A DNA stretch of 18,511 nucleotides from Bacillota bacterium. GTDB taxonomy: Bacteria > Eremiobacterota > SpSt-956 > JAKJGF01. A program made the translations under genes and the position numbers. The first letter of the stretch is position 1. Every line of letters starts with the position of its first letter. The stretch is from contig JAKPQU010000278.1 in NCBI GenBank assembly GCA_029555925.1, forward strand, positions 1 to 18,511. The letters run 5' to 3'. This document shows, one piece after another, positions 10,753 to 16,505 of this stretch. The notes beneath the pieces are model-generated. The model ran no database searches. It was not told the DNA's origin and worked only from the letters and a program-made list of their open reading frames with translations.

Positions 10753-10785
10753 AAGGAAAGATTTTATTTATATTGCATCTTCCTT
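10753..10785 (-). terminator. Candidate attenuator hairpin in the rpoB leader
   Basis: On the minus strand AAGGAAGAT (10785-10777) can pair with ATCTTTCCTT (10762-10753), with one bulge and a 14-nt loop. It is followed directly by ATTTTTATTTGT. This has the form of an intrinsic terminator placed upstream of rpoB. The stem is A/T-rich, so its strength is uncertain. Confidence 0.4.
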
Positions 10786-10856
10786 CCTTGCTTACTGTGC
10801 TGTTTTGATGACCTGCTACTTATGAGACATCTGAAAAAATCTCCATGGGCAAGCAT
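10764..10856 (-). CDS. Possible 30-aa leader peptide upstream of rpoB
   Basis: This small ORF starts ATG at 10856 after AAAGG and reads MLAHGDFFRCLISSRSSKQH and then SKQGRKMQYK before TAA. Its stop codon lies in the loop of the attenuator-like hairpin, so a ribosome finishing it would cover the 5' arm of that hairpin. The AAAGG-to-ATG spacing is only 3 nt and I recognise no homologue, so it may be a chance ORF. The placement relative to the hairpin is the only support. Confidence 0.25.
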   Translation of the reverse strand: MLAHGDFFRCLISSRSSKQHSKQGRKMQYK

Positions 10857-10882
10857 AAACCTTTCTGTGGGGTCAGGACATT

Positions 10883-10926
10883 ATTTCAGTTTACCAATAA
10901 AGAATTCTTTACATATAAACTGAAAT
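10883..10926 (-). promoter_or_regulatory. Large AT-rich hairpin in the rpoB leader
   Basis: ATTTCAGTTTA (10883-10893) is the exact reverse complement of TAAACTGAAAT (10916-10926). The interior contains the 12-bp palindrome AAAGAATTCTTT. The result is a long stem about 25-65 nt after the predicted rpoB transcription start. It may stabilise the transcript or bind a regulator. Confidence 0.5.
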
Positions 10927-10956
10927 TTCACTATCTATCTATAGACAGCACTTTCC

Positions 10957-10985
10957 ATTTTATCATGAGTTAATTTCTCTGTCAA
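10957..10985 (-). promoter_or_regulatory. Sigma-70-type promoter of rpoBC
   Basis: On the minus strand a perfect TTGACA (10985-10980), a 17-nt spacer and TAAAAT (10962-10957) form a near-consensus promoter, with TG one base before the -10 (extended -10). It explains how rpoBC is expressed without an upstream rplJL cluster. Confidence 0.85.
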
Positions 10986-11024
10986 TAACAGGAGGAATTT
11001 TTTTATTTTAATCGTAGTACTTTT

Positions 11025-11071
11025 TGTCTGAACTCGGACGGGTCGGATTTATCAGATATATCGGATAAGGT
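11025..11071. repeat. 9-bp-period repeat, left copy (R1)
   Basis: The segment starts TGTCTGAACTCGGA and continues with 9-bp units related to GTCGGATTT, ATCAGATAT, ATCGGATAA. It matches the reverse complement of 12114-12160 over its length, with a few mismatches. The two copies bracket the truncated ATPase-like gene in opposite orientations. Confidence 0.8.
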
Positions 11072-11183
11072 ATAACCATATGTTGCCGCTCTCTCCAACT
11101 CATCCGTTTATCAGAACTATCAATTGGCAGAGCTTTTATTCTACCTGTACAACTTTTTTCCTGCAGATAATACGGGGTAACCA

Positions 11184-11192
11184 TGATATAAT
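11184..11192 (+). promoter_or_regulatory. Extended -10 promoter of the ATPase-like gene
   Basis: TGATATAAT gives a perfect -10 TATAAT (11187-11192) with an extended TGn, 38 nt before the ATG at 11231. No good -35 hexamer is visible, as is common for extended -10 promoters. It shows the gene still has an expression signal although its 3' end is lost. Confidence 0.55.
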
Positions 11193-11230
11193 TTAACCAG
11201 AAAAGAGCTTTCTTGACAGGAGGTATTTAT

Positions 11231-12136
11231 ATGAGAAAAATTCCATACGGATTAACTGACTTTATCAGAATCAGAAAACAAAAATATTATTATGTCGATA
11301 AAACAAGATTTATACAGAATATTGAAAATTCTCCAAGTTTTTTATTTCTCATAAGACCGAGACGGTTCGGGAAATCTCTCTGGCTATCTGTTCTACAGGC
11401 ATATTATGATTTAACATATAAAGACAGATTTGAAGAAATTTTTAAAGGCACATCGATCTATGATAACCAGACAGAGGAGAGAAATTCCTATTTTATACTC
11501 AGATTTAATTTCTCTGAAGTCTGCCCCGATATTAACAGAGTTGAAGAATCCTTTAATAAAACTATAAAGCTCAATATTCTAAAATTTCTCGATACCTATT
11601 CAGAAGCTTTTTTGAAGGTAAATCAGAAATTCATTAATGAAATAGAAAATTCATATAATGCATCTGATACACTGAATTCTCTTATTAATACAGTAAAAGA
11701 TCATGGTAAAATATACATCCTTATAGATGAATATGATAATTTCACAAATACCATTTTATCCACTCAGGGCAAAGAACGTTATACTGCAATAACTCATGGA
11801 GAAGGGTTCTTCAGACACTTCTTTAATGTCCTGAAAGCAGGCACTACAGGCTCGGATGCCCCAATATCCAAACTCTTCATTACAGGTGTCAGCCCTGTCA
11901 CTATGGATGATGTTACAAGCGGGTTTAATATTGGAAGTAATATTACTACAGAAGCTCCTTTTAATGAAATGGTTGGCTTTTCTGAAGATGAAGTCAGGGA
12001 TATGCTCAATTATTACATAAATGAAGGAGCTATAAAAGATAACTCTGATCATCTTATTACAGTTATGATCGGATTGATCGGATTATTCGGATATTACCCT
12101 GAACTACCGGTCCACCATATCCGATACATCCGATAA
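11231..12136 (+). pseudogene. AAA-ATPase-like protein, 3' truncated
   Basis: The first ~279 residues match the AAA-ATPase-like half of a large family (AAA-ATPase_like plus a C-terminal PD-(D/E)XK nuclease, usually 500-600 aa). The N-terminus is MRKIPYGLTDFIRIRKQKYY. Walker A is RPRRFGKS (residues 42-49) and Walker B is ILIDEYDN with D166 and E167. After codon 279 (12067) the frame enters a 9-bp-period repeat, which encodes a foreign tail (IGLIGLFGYYPELPVHHIRY) and a TAA. The nuclease half is missing. The start is ATG 11231 with AGGAGGT 6 nt upstream; an in-frame TTG at 11213 is further upstream and unlikely. I call it a broken gene, although a short ATPase could still be made. Genes of this family are often multicopy and linked to mobile or defence regions; a role here is unknown. 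Confidence 0.75.
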
Positions 12137-12160
12137 ATCCGACCTATCCGAGTTCAGACA
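12067..12160. repeat. Palindromic 9-bp-period repeat, right copy (R2)
   Basis: The left arm 12067-12094 is three nonamers (GATCGGATT twice, then ATTCGGATA). The right arm 12117-12144 reads ATATCCGAT, ACATCCGAT, AAATCCGAC, continuing CTATCCGAG. The arms are inverted repeats (about 23 of 28 matching) around a 22-nt loop. The distal part 12114-12160 matches R1 in inverse orientation. It provides the stop codon of the broken ATPase-like gene and ends 1 nt before the glpQ stop, so it sits exactly between two convergent genes and may act as a terminator. Confidence 0.85.
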
Positions 12161-12161
12161 T

Positions 12162-13139
12162 CTACTTTATAAATTTCACTGCCCTGTCGGCAAAATCCGT
12201 AAAAATACCGTCTACTCCGTAAACCTTATAAAACTGGTTCAGTTCTTCTTCAAAAGTTTTATATTGTTTGGGCAGAGAATCTGCTCTGAATGTGTAAGGA
12301 ATTACCTTTAAACCTGCTTCATGGGCAAGCTTAACAAGATCATGATTTCTTTCAAGTCTGGATTTCTCAGGAGAAAGGACATCTGCATAGGTTGCTATTT
12401 CGGTAAGATTTTCTTTATTTAATTCCTTTATATAGGCCACTTCATTTGTATATTCCCATTCCGGTTCTCCTATAAGCTGGAGAAGAGGTAATTCACTCTT
12501 TAATTCAAAACGAATCTTTTTGAGACAATCAGGATCAAAACACTGAAGATATATATTGGAGTCTTTCCCTTTATATCCGTATTTAGAAAGAAATTCAAGA
12601 AGTTTTTCCTCTCCTTGATGTCCCTCTTTTTTATGAAAAGACGGGCTCTTAAATTCAGGACATATGCCGACATTGCGTCCTGTGCTTTTATTAAGTCCCT
12701 GAATAAGTTCAATCATTTCCGCAAAGGTAGGCACTTCGAATTTACTCATACCCTGAGGAAATCTTCCCGGGAATACGGATGTGCCGTCTTTATTTATCCT
12801 CTCATGAGCATGTAAGTGTTTTATTTCCGCAAGAGTAAAATCCACTGCATACCAGTGGCCGTCCTTACGCTGCCTCTCAGGGAAAATATCCTTTACATCT
12901 GTCGTATCATCTATATATATGTCATGAACACAGATAAAAACATCATCTTTTGTAAGTACCACATCGGGTTCTATATAATCTGCCCCCATGGCATAGGCCA
13001 TGGCATAACCCGGGAGAGTATGTTCCGGGAGATATCCGCAGGCTCCCCTGTGGGCCATTACGATTTTTTGTTCTGCCATTGCAGGCACCATCACAAGAAA
13101 TAAAAAAAGAACAGTAAAAATTTTTTTCATAGTTTTCAT
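12162..13139 (-). CDS. glpQ: Glycerophosphodiester phosphodiesterase, exported
   Basis: The enzyme hydrolyses glycerophosphodiesters to glycerol-3-phosphate and an alcohol. The 325-aa product resembles E. coli GlpQ along its whole length. The HRGACGYLPEHT motif has catalytic His30 and Arg31. Metal ligands are E57 and D59 (IEPDV), and the second catalytic His is in FICVHD (His72). Further conserved text includes FPGRFPQGMSKF, YLQCFDPDCLK, PYTFRADSLP and GIFTDFAD. A signal peptide (MKKIFTVLFLFLVMVPAMA, cleavage near residue 22) predicts export. The start reported is ATG 13139. The in-frame ATG at 13130 has better spacing from the AAAGGA ribosome binding site (11 nt against 2) and may be the real one. 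No transporter or glycerol kinase gene lies beside it. Confidence 0.93.
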   Translation of the reverse strand: MKTMKKIFTVLFLFLVMVPAMAEQKIVMAHRGACGYLPEHTLPGYAMAYAMGADYIEPDVVLTKDDVFICVHDIYIDDTTDVKDIFPERQRKDGHWYAVDFTLAEIKHLHAHERINKDGTSVFPGRFPQGMSKFEVPTFAEMIELIQGLNKSTGRNVGICPEFKSPSFHKKEGHQGEEKLLEFLSKYGYKGKDSNIYLQCFDPDCLKKIRFELKSELPLLQLIGEPEWEYTNEVAYIKELNKENLTEIATYADVLSPEKSRLERNHDLVKLAHEAGLKVIPYTFRADSLPKQYKTFEEELNQFYKVYGVDGIFTDFADRAVKFIK

Positions 13140-13157
13140 AATCCTTTCTATAATTTT

Positions 13158-13368
13158 AGTACCGCTCCAGATAAATTAATAACCATTTTATCAGCTTCTG
13201 CCTGACAGGCTCTTACGAAGAAAAATAATTTGCCTTAGATAATTTGTTTTACAGACAATAAATTAACCCTTGGTTAATTTTTAATACTATAGAAAAAACT
13301 AATTTTTCTTCTCCAGAGCCTGCCAGGCAGAAGCTTTTTATGGATACCCTTTTACCTGTTACGGTACT
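13158..13368 (-). mobile_element. MITE-like palindromic element, copy A
   Basis: This 211-bp element has outer ends AGTACCG...CGGTACT. An inner inverted repeat of about 33 bp (CTTCTGCCTGACAGGCTC... with ...CCAGAGCCTGCCAGGCAGAAG) encloses an AT-rich core. It is nearly identical to the reverse complement of copy B (15698-15987) apart from an extra segment in B. It contains no ORF, which fits a non-autonomous miniature element. One end abuts the stop codon of the Uma2 gene and the other lies upstream of glpQ, so it may influence both. Confidence 0.8.
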
Positions 13369-13916
13369 TAGATAAATATATCTCTCACCTGACATTTAAA
13401 CCCGGGCAGTATATCTTTTCCGTCCAGTTCATCATGTTCATTCAATATGGTACATTTTCCTCCTTCATCATAAACCGCGACCGTTTTATCAGAAGGCTCT
13501 ATAACCCATACCAGCTTTACACCGGCTCCAATCCAGTCCTGAACCTTTCCTGCAATTTTAGTATAACTGTCAGAAGGTGAATTTACTTCAATTACCAGGT
13601 CAGGCATTACAGTTGAATAACCATCCGCTACAGACTCACCGGCAAGTTTTTCATTACTCTTAAAAGCTGCATCAGGGGCTCTCACAGTATCAGGATTGGA
13701 TGACAATTTATAACCTGTTTCGGAAGACGTAATGATACCAAGTTTATTTTTTTCAACAAAGTGACCTATCTTATACATAATTTTCCATGCTATAAGCCCA
13801 TGCTTCTCCCCTGTCGGTGACATTTCATAAACCACTCCTTCTATAAGCTCGTATCTGCCATTAGAAGAAATTTTCAGCAAATCATCAGATACAACCAGTT
13901 TTTCCTCAGTAACCAC
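13368..13916 (-). CDS. Uma2 family (DUF820) endonuclease-like protein
   Basis: The 182-aa product has the Uma2 fold signature, a PD-(D/E)XK-type core. YELIEGVVYEMSPTG lies at residues 22-36, then RAPDAAF with D82, PDLVIEVNSPSD with D106 and E110, and KVQDWIGAGVKLVWVIEP at 124-141. The length is typical. The family is abundant in cyanobacteria, Chloroflexi and several uncultured phyla, and its biological role is poorly defined. The start is GTG at 13916 with a strong AAGGAGGTG ribosome binding site 5 nt upstream. The stop codon (13368-13370) overlaps the end of MITE-like copy A by one base. Confidence 0.88.
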   Translation of the reverse strand: MVTEEKLVVSDDLLKISSNGRYELIEGVVYEMSPTGEKHGLIAWKIMYKIGHFVEKNKLGIITSSETGYKLSSNPDTVRAPDAAFKSNEKLAGESVADGYSTVMPDLVIEVNSPSDSYTKIAGKVQDWIGAGVKLVWVIEPSDKTVAVYDEGGKCTILNEHDELDGKDILPGFKCQVRDIFI

Positions 13917-13974
13917 AGGACCACCTCCTTCGCATCCTTATTTATTTTATCATAGACCTCCCAGAAAATCAAAA

Positions 13975-14137
13975 TATAGTGTATTTCATAACTTATTAGA
14001 ATTTATAGTGTATTTCATAACTTATTAGAATTTAAGTCGTCGTGACGCGTGACGGGTTTAATCCCTGCGCATCACGCATTACGCTTTACGCATTACGAGG
14101 TCATTATTTATGGATAGTTATGAAACTGACTATAATT
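13975..14137. repeat. Composite palindrome with 29-bp duplication and heptamer arrays
   Basis: Two perfect 29-bp direct copies (13975-14003, 14004-14032; TATAGTGTATTTCATAAC...) are followed by 7-bp arrays. These are CGTGACG twice (14041-14054) and CATCACG, CATTACG, CTTTACG, CATTACG (14070-14097), which are partly complementary to each other. Positions 14117-14134 (GTTATGAAACTGACTATA) are an inverted copy of the first part of the 29-bp unit (15 of 18). The whole spacer between the divergent Uma2 and regulator 1 genes is thus a nested palindrome. There are no spacers of CRISPR type. Confidence 0.75.
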
Positions 14138-14144
14138 CAGGATC

Positions 14145-14173
14145 TTGACATATTGATTTTTTTATTATAATAT
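14145..14173 (+). promoter_or_regulatory. Sigma-70-type promoter of regulator 1
   Basis: A perfect TTGACA (14145-14150), a 17-nt AT-rich spacer and TAATAT (14168-14173) lie 51 nt upstream of the ATG at 14225. The predicted start of transcription (about 14180) falls inside the inverted repeat listed next. Confidence 0.75.
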
Positions 14174-14204
14174 ATATTTGAAAGATTTGAAAACTTTCAA
14201 ATAT
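14174..14204. promoter_or_regulatory. Candidate operator at the regulator 1 transcription start
   Basis: ATATTTGAAAG (14174-14184) and CTTTCAAATAT (14194-14204) form a perfect 11-bp inverted repeat around a 9-nt centre that again contains TTTGAAA. It adjoins the -10 hexamer and covers the predicted transcription start, the place expected for an autorepressing dimeric winged-helix regulator. That the product of 14225-14764 binds it is inference. It is not followed by a T tract, so a terminator is unlikely. Confidence 0.6.
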
Positions 14205-14224
14205 TTAAAAAGGAGGATTTTAAA

Positions 14225-14764
14225 ATGCATACAAATTTAGTAAAAGCACAGGAACATTTTGTTCAGCATGTAAACTCTGTGTGCAATCTCTTCGAAAAGG
14301 ACGGAGAAAAAGGTCAGATAATGGCATACTTCTATATAAGTGAAAAACCCCTTACAAAAAGAGAGATTGGCGACAGACTGAAAATAAAGGCGGAAAAAAT
14401 TCAGGATGTTCTGGATAAAGGCCTGGCTCATGGAGTAATAAGAGAAGTAAAAATGAAAGGTTCGGAAGAAGCTGCCTATGAAATAGCCCATAATGTTATT
14501 GATGTTGCATTTAACAGGTTGAAAACAAAGATGAGAGAAAAAATAGATCTTACGCTGAAAGCGATAAGTGAATGTCAGAACCTTCTGGAAACATGTGAAG
14601 AAGATCTTGATTATTCCGATAGAATCGCGGCGAAACTCCTCTATGAAAGACTGGAAAGAGTAAGAAGAATGAATGAAGTGGGCAGAAAAATATTGAAAGC
14701 TGTTATGCTCAATGAAGTTCTGGATGTAGATACGACAAAAATTAAAAAGGTGGAAATAAAGTAG
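14225..14764 (+). CDS. GbsR/ArsR-like winged-helix regulator 1
   Basis: The 179-aa protein resembles the GbsR/MarR-type regulators. An N-terminal helix (NLVKAQEHFVQHVNSVCNLF) is followed by a winged-helix domain at about residues 30-95 (IMAYFYISEKPLTKREIGDR, then LKIKAEKIQDVLDKGLAHGV). A long helical C-terminal part (about 96-165) is suited to dimerisation. It shares its architecture with regulator 2 (16014-16505), so the two are probably distant paralogues. The start is ATG with AAGGAGG 8 nt upstream. A perfect inverted repeat at its own promoter suggests autoregulation. The effector is unknown. The TAG stop leads straight into a heptamer array. Confidence 0.8.
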   Translation: MHTNLVKAQEHFVQHVNSVCNLFEKDGEKGQIMAYFYISEKPLTKREIGDRLKIKAEKIQDVLDKGLAHGVIREVKMKGSEEAAYEIAHNVIDVAFNRLKTKMREKIDLTLKAISECQNLLETCEEDLDYSDRIAAKLLYERLERVRRMNEVGRKILKAVMLNEVLDVDTTKIKKVEIK

Positions 14765-14791
14765 TGGAGGGTGAAGAGTGAAGGGAAAGAG
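14764..14791 (+). repeat. Heptamer array after regulator 1
   Basis: Four in-phase 7-bp units, GTGGAGG, GTGAAGA, GTGAAGG, GAAAGAG, begin at the last base of the TAG stop codon. They belong to the same GTGARRN family as the arrays at 15653 and 16495. The rest of the spacer up to 14928 is AT-rich; a TGATAAAAT at 14848-14856 could be an extended -10 for the following gene, but no -35 is clear. Confidence 0.6.
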
Positions 14792-14928
14792 GATTTTATT
14801 TAATATAAAAACTCAATTCAGTAAAAGTCTATACTCATATCTATAAAAATGATAAAATGTAAGGGAAGTGTTTATTTCGTTGATATATCTACTGACCCGA
14901 GCACAGGCATGTATAGAAGGTTTCCTCT

Positions 14929-14956
14929 CGTCACGCGTTACGCGTTACGCGTCACG
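14929..14956. repeat. Heptamer array CGTYACG x4
   Basis: CGTCACG, CGTTACG, CGTTACG, CGTCACG run in perfect 7-bp phase, 65 nt before the secreted-protein gene. It is clearly more GC-rich than its surroundings. The CGTCACG unit is the reverse complement of the CGTGACG units at 14041-14054, so the two arrays flanking regulator 1 are related. Confidence 0.8.
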
Positions 14957-15020
14957 GGAAAAAATATGTATTATTTATGCTCACCAAAGTAATTTATGAC
15001 CTGCGAAAGGTGGTAATTCA

Positions 15021-15653
15021 ATGTTAAAAAAGATACAACTCTTATTTTCTCTTTGCCTCCTCATTACGGCGATTATTATTGGTTTAACCATGGATATCAC
15101 TCTGGCAACTCATGGTTCCGACAGAAGACCGAGTGCAAGACCATCCATAAACAGGCCGGAAGGGAAACCTTCTGCTTTACCATCTGCTCTGCCCAGTGCC
15201 AGACCGTCGGCATTACCGAGTGCAAGGCCGTCCGCCATACCGACAGTAGTTTCTCCAAAACAGAAACAGAATATTTCTAAACTGCAGAATGATCTTAAAA
15301 ATATTCATGGAAATTCCCAGGTAACACAGGAGCAGGTAAAAGATTTATCAGGAGATTTAATGACCCTGGCCGAAGGAACTGTAAAACCTTCCCAGTCCAG
15401 CGTAGACACCCTTGCTTCAGACCTAGCAAATTTTACGGCTGATGCAAATATATCGAGAGCAGAATCATACAAATTAATGCAGGATATTTCTGCAGTCATG
15501 AACAGTGCCAATATTCCCCGGAGTGAAGTTCAGGCAGTTATCGACGATGTGAATACAATTCTGGCGGCTTCAGGAATCAGTCAGGCAGAAGCACAGGAAA
15601 TAGTTTCCGATCTGGAAGCTATTGCAACGGAAATACAGAGTAATGTAAAATAG
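15021..15653 (+). CDS. Secreted protein with Pro-Ser-Ala linker and five helical repeats
   Basis: I do not recognise this 210-aa protein. Residues 1-29 form a signal peptide (MLKKIQLLFSLCLLITAIII, cleavage near THG). Residues 37-74 are a low-complexity linker of PSAx tetrapeptides (PSALPSALPSARPSALPSAR). Residues 101-206 hold five 20-23-residue repeats starting at V101, V121, I144, I165 and I186. Each has the pattern (V/I)-x3-(E/Q)...L-x2-D-(L/I/V)-x2-(L/V/I), with an Asp at 112, 134, 155, 176 and 197. These are probably amphipathic helices. It has no cysteines in the predicted mature region. An envelope or extracellular role is likely; the linker resembles wall- or surface-spanning regions. 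The start is ATG with AAAGGTGG 7 nt upstream. It sits between the two GbsR-like genes and could be their target, which is inference. Confidence 0.75.
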   Translation: MLKKIQLLFSLCLLITAIIIGLTMDITLATHGSDRRPSARPSINRPEGKPSALPSALPSARPSALPSARPSAIPTVVSPKQKQNISKLQNDLKNIHGNSQVTQEQVKDLSGDLMTLAEGTVKPSQSSVDTLASDLANFTADANISRAESYKLMQDISAVMNSANIPRSEVQAVIDDVNTILAASGISQAEAQEIVSDLEAIATEIQSNVK

Positions 15654-15696
15654 TGAGTCGTGAGCCGTGAATCGATTATTCCATTCACTACTCACT
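15653..15696. repeat. Inverted heptamer arrays after the secreted-protein gene
   Basis: GTGAGTC, GTGAGCC, GTGAATC (15653-15673) begin at the last base of the TAG stop. ATTCACT, ACTCACT (15683-15696) are complementary units. AGTGAGT pairs with ACTCACT and GTGAAT with ATTCAC, giving a hairpin with an internal bulge directly after the gene. It ends 1 nt before MITE-like copy B. Confidence 0.75.
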
Positions 15697-15697
15697 G

Positions 15698-15987
15698 AGT
15701 ACCGTAACAGGTAAAATGGTATCCTTAAAAAGCTTCTGCCTGGCGGGCTCTGGAGAAGAAAAATTAGTTTTTTATATAGAATTAAAAATTAAATAAGGGC
15801 TAATTTATTGTCTGTAAAACAAATTAAATAAGGCAAATTATTTTTCTTCTCCAGAGCCTGTCAGGCAGAAACTGATAAATGGTTACTAACAGGCATGACC
15901 GGAGGGGTCACAACCAAATATGAGAATTAGAAAACAGTGAAGCATAAGCTTCTATTATTCTCATATAAATTTACCTGTAGCGGTACT
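15698..15987 (+). mobile_element. MITE-like palindromic element, copy B
   Basis: The ends are AGTACCGTAACAGGTAAA and TTTACCTGTAGCGGTACT, near-perfect inverted repeats. The inner ~33-bp inverted repeat (CTTCTGCCTGGCGGGCTCTG / CCAGAGCCTGTCAGGCAGAA) encloses an AT-rich core. It matches copy A in opposite orientation, but carries about 78 extra bp near its right end. The extra part (about 15893-15967) has its own hairpin (ATATGAGAAT/ATTCTCATAT with GAAGCATAAGCTTC inside). There is no ORF. It fills the spacer between the secreted-protein gene and regulator 2; I see no clear promoter for regulator 2 outside it. Confidence 0.8.
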
Positions 15988-16013
15988 GAGTATACAAACA
16001 GGCAGGTTTTATT

Positions 16014-16505
16014 ATGGATGAAGAGATAATAAAAATTCAGGATAAATTTGTCAATTCCATCGCCAGAACAGGCGAACTAATGGGTTTCAGTGAGGCAATG
16101 AGCAGAATTTACGGGCTTCTTTACATAAGTCCTCTCCCTCTTTCTCTTGACGATATATGTGAAAGACTTTCTCTTACGAAAGGAACTGTAAGTCTCTATC
16201 TGAAACACCTTGAAGAAAGGGATTTAATAGGCAGAGCCTATATTAAAAAGAGCAGGAAAAAATATTATGAAATAAGACATGATCTGTGGCATGTAATAAG
16301 AGAAGACTTCAGAAATAAGGCAAAGCAGAAACTAAACATGACACTTCAGACTGTAGAAAAAAGCAGGAAAATTCTAGAAGAATCTCTTTCGGAAACGGAT
16401 GAAGAAAAAAGAAAAGATACGGAAATAATACTTGACAGATTATGTACCTTTAAAAATTTTAATGTAAAGGCTTTGAAGTTTTTGCAATTAATTGGTGAGT
16501 CGTGA
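16014..16505 (+). CDS. GbsR/MarR family winged-helix regulator 2
   Basis: The 163-aa protein fits the GbsR-type regulator family. An N-terminal helix carries GFSEAMSRIYGLLYI (residues 24-38), followed by PLSLDDICERLSLTKGTVSLYLKHLEERDLIGRAY, the helix-turn-helix and wing at about 42-76. A basic patch KKSRKKYYE and a long C-terminal helix for dimerisation follow. The start is ATG 16014 with a weak CAGG 7 nt upstream. It is 136 nt upstream of the ArsA-type ATPase in the same direction, so the two are likely one unit. The last codons (GGT GAG TCG TGA) are made by the first units of a heptamer array, so the repeat has written the C-terminus. Confidence 0.9.
   Translation: MDEEIIKIQDKFVNSIARTGELMGFSEAMSRIYGLLYISPLPLSLDDICERLSLTKGTVSLYLKHLEERDLIGRAYIKKSRKKYYEIRHDLWHVIREDFRNKAKQKLNMTLQTVEKSRKILEESLSETDEEKRKDTEIILDRLCTFKNFNVKALKFLQLIGES

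Larger units (their letters stand above)
10616..10950 (-). other. Long 5' leader of rpoB
   Basis: About 335 nt separate the predicted transcription start (near 10950) from the rpoB TTG start, with no conserved gene in between. The leader holds a CTAT tetranucleotide run, a large hairpin (10883-10926), a small ORF (10764-10856), a terminator-like hairpin (10753-10785), T-rich stretches, and a GGTCAGGTCAGG 5-bp repeat near 10665. The length and structure suggest regulation of rpoBC at the leader. Confidence 0.6.

Noticed and set aside
11213..11230. TTG at 11213 as start of the ATPase-like gene
   Set aside because: The ATG at 11231 has AGGAGGT at ideal distance and matches the family N-terminus; the TTG would overlap that ribosome binding site.
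13158..13368. Insertion sequence remnant with transposase
   Set aside because: No open frame or transposase fragment is present; the element is only palindromic, so a miniature non-autonomous element is the most that can be claimed.
13975..14097. Direct repeats as a possible CRISPR array
   Set aside because: The two 29-bp copies are adjacent with no spacer, the heptamers are too short, and no cas gene is present.
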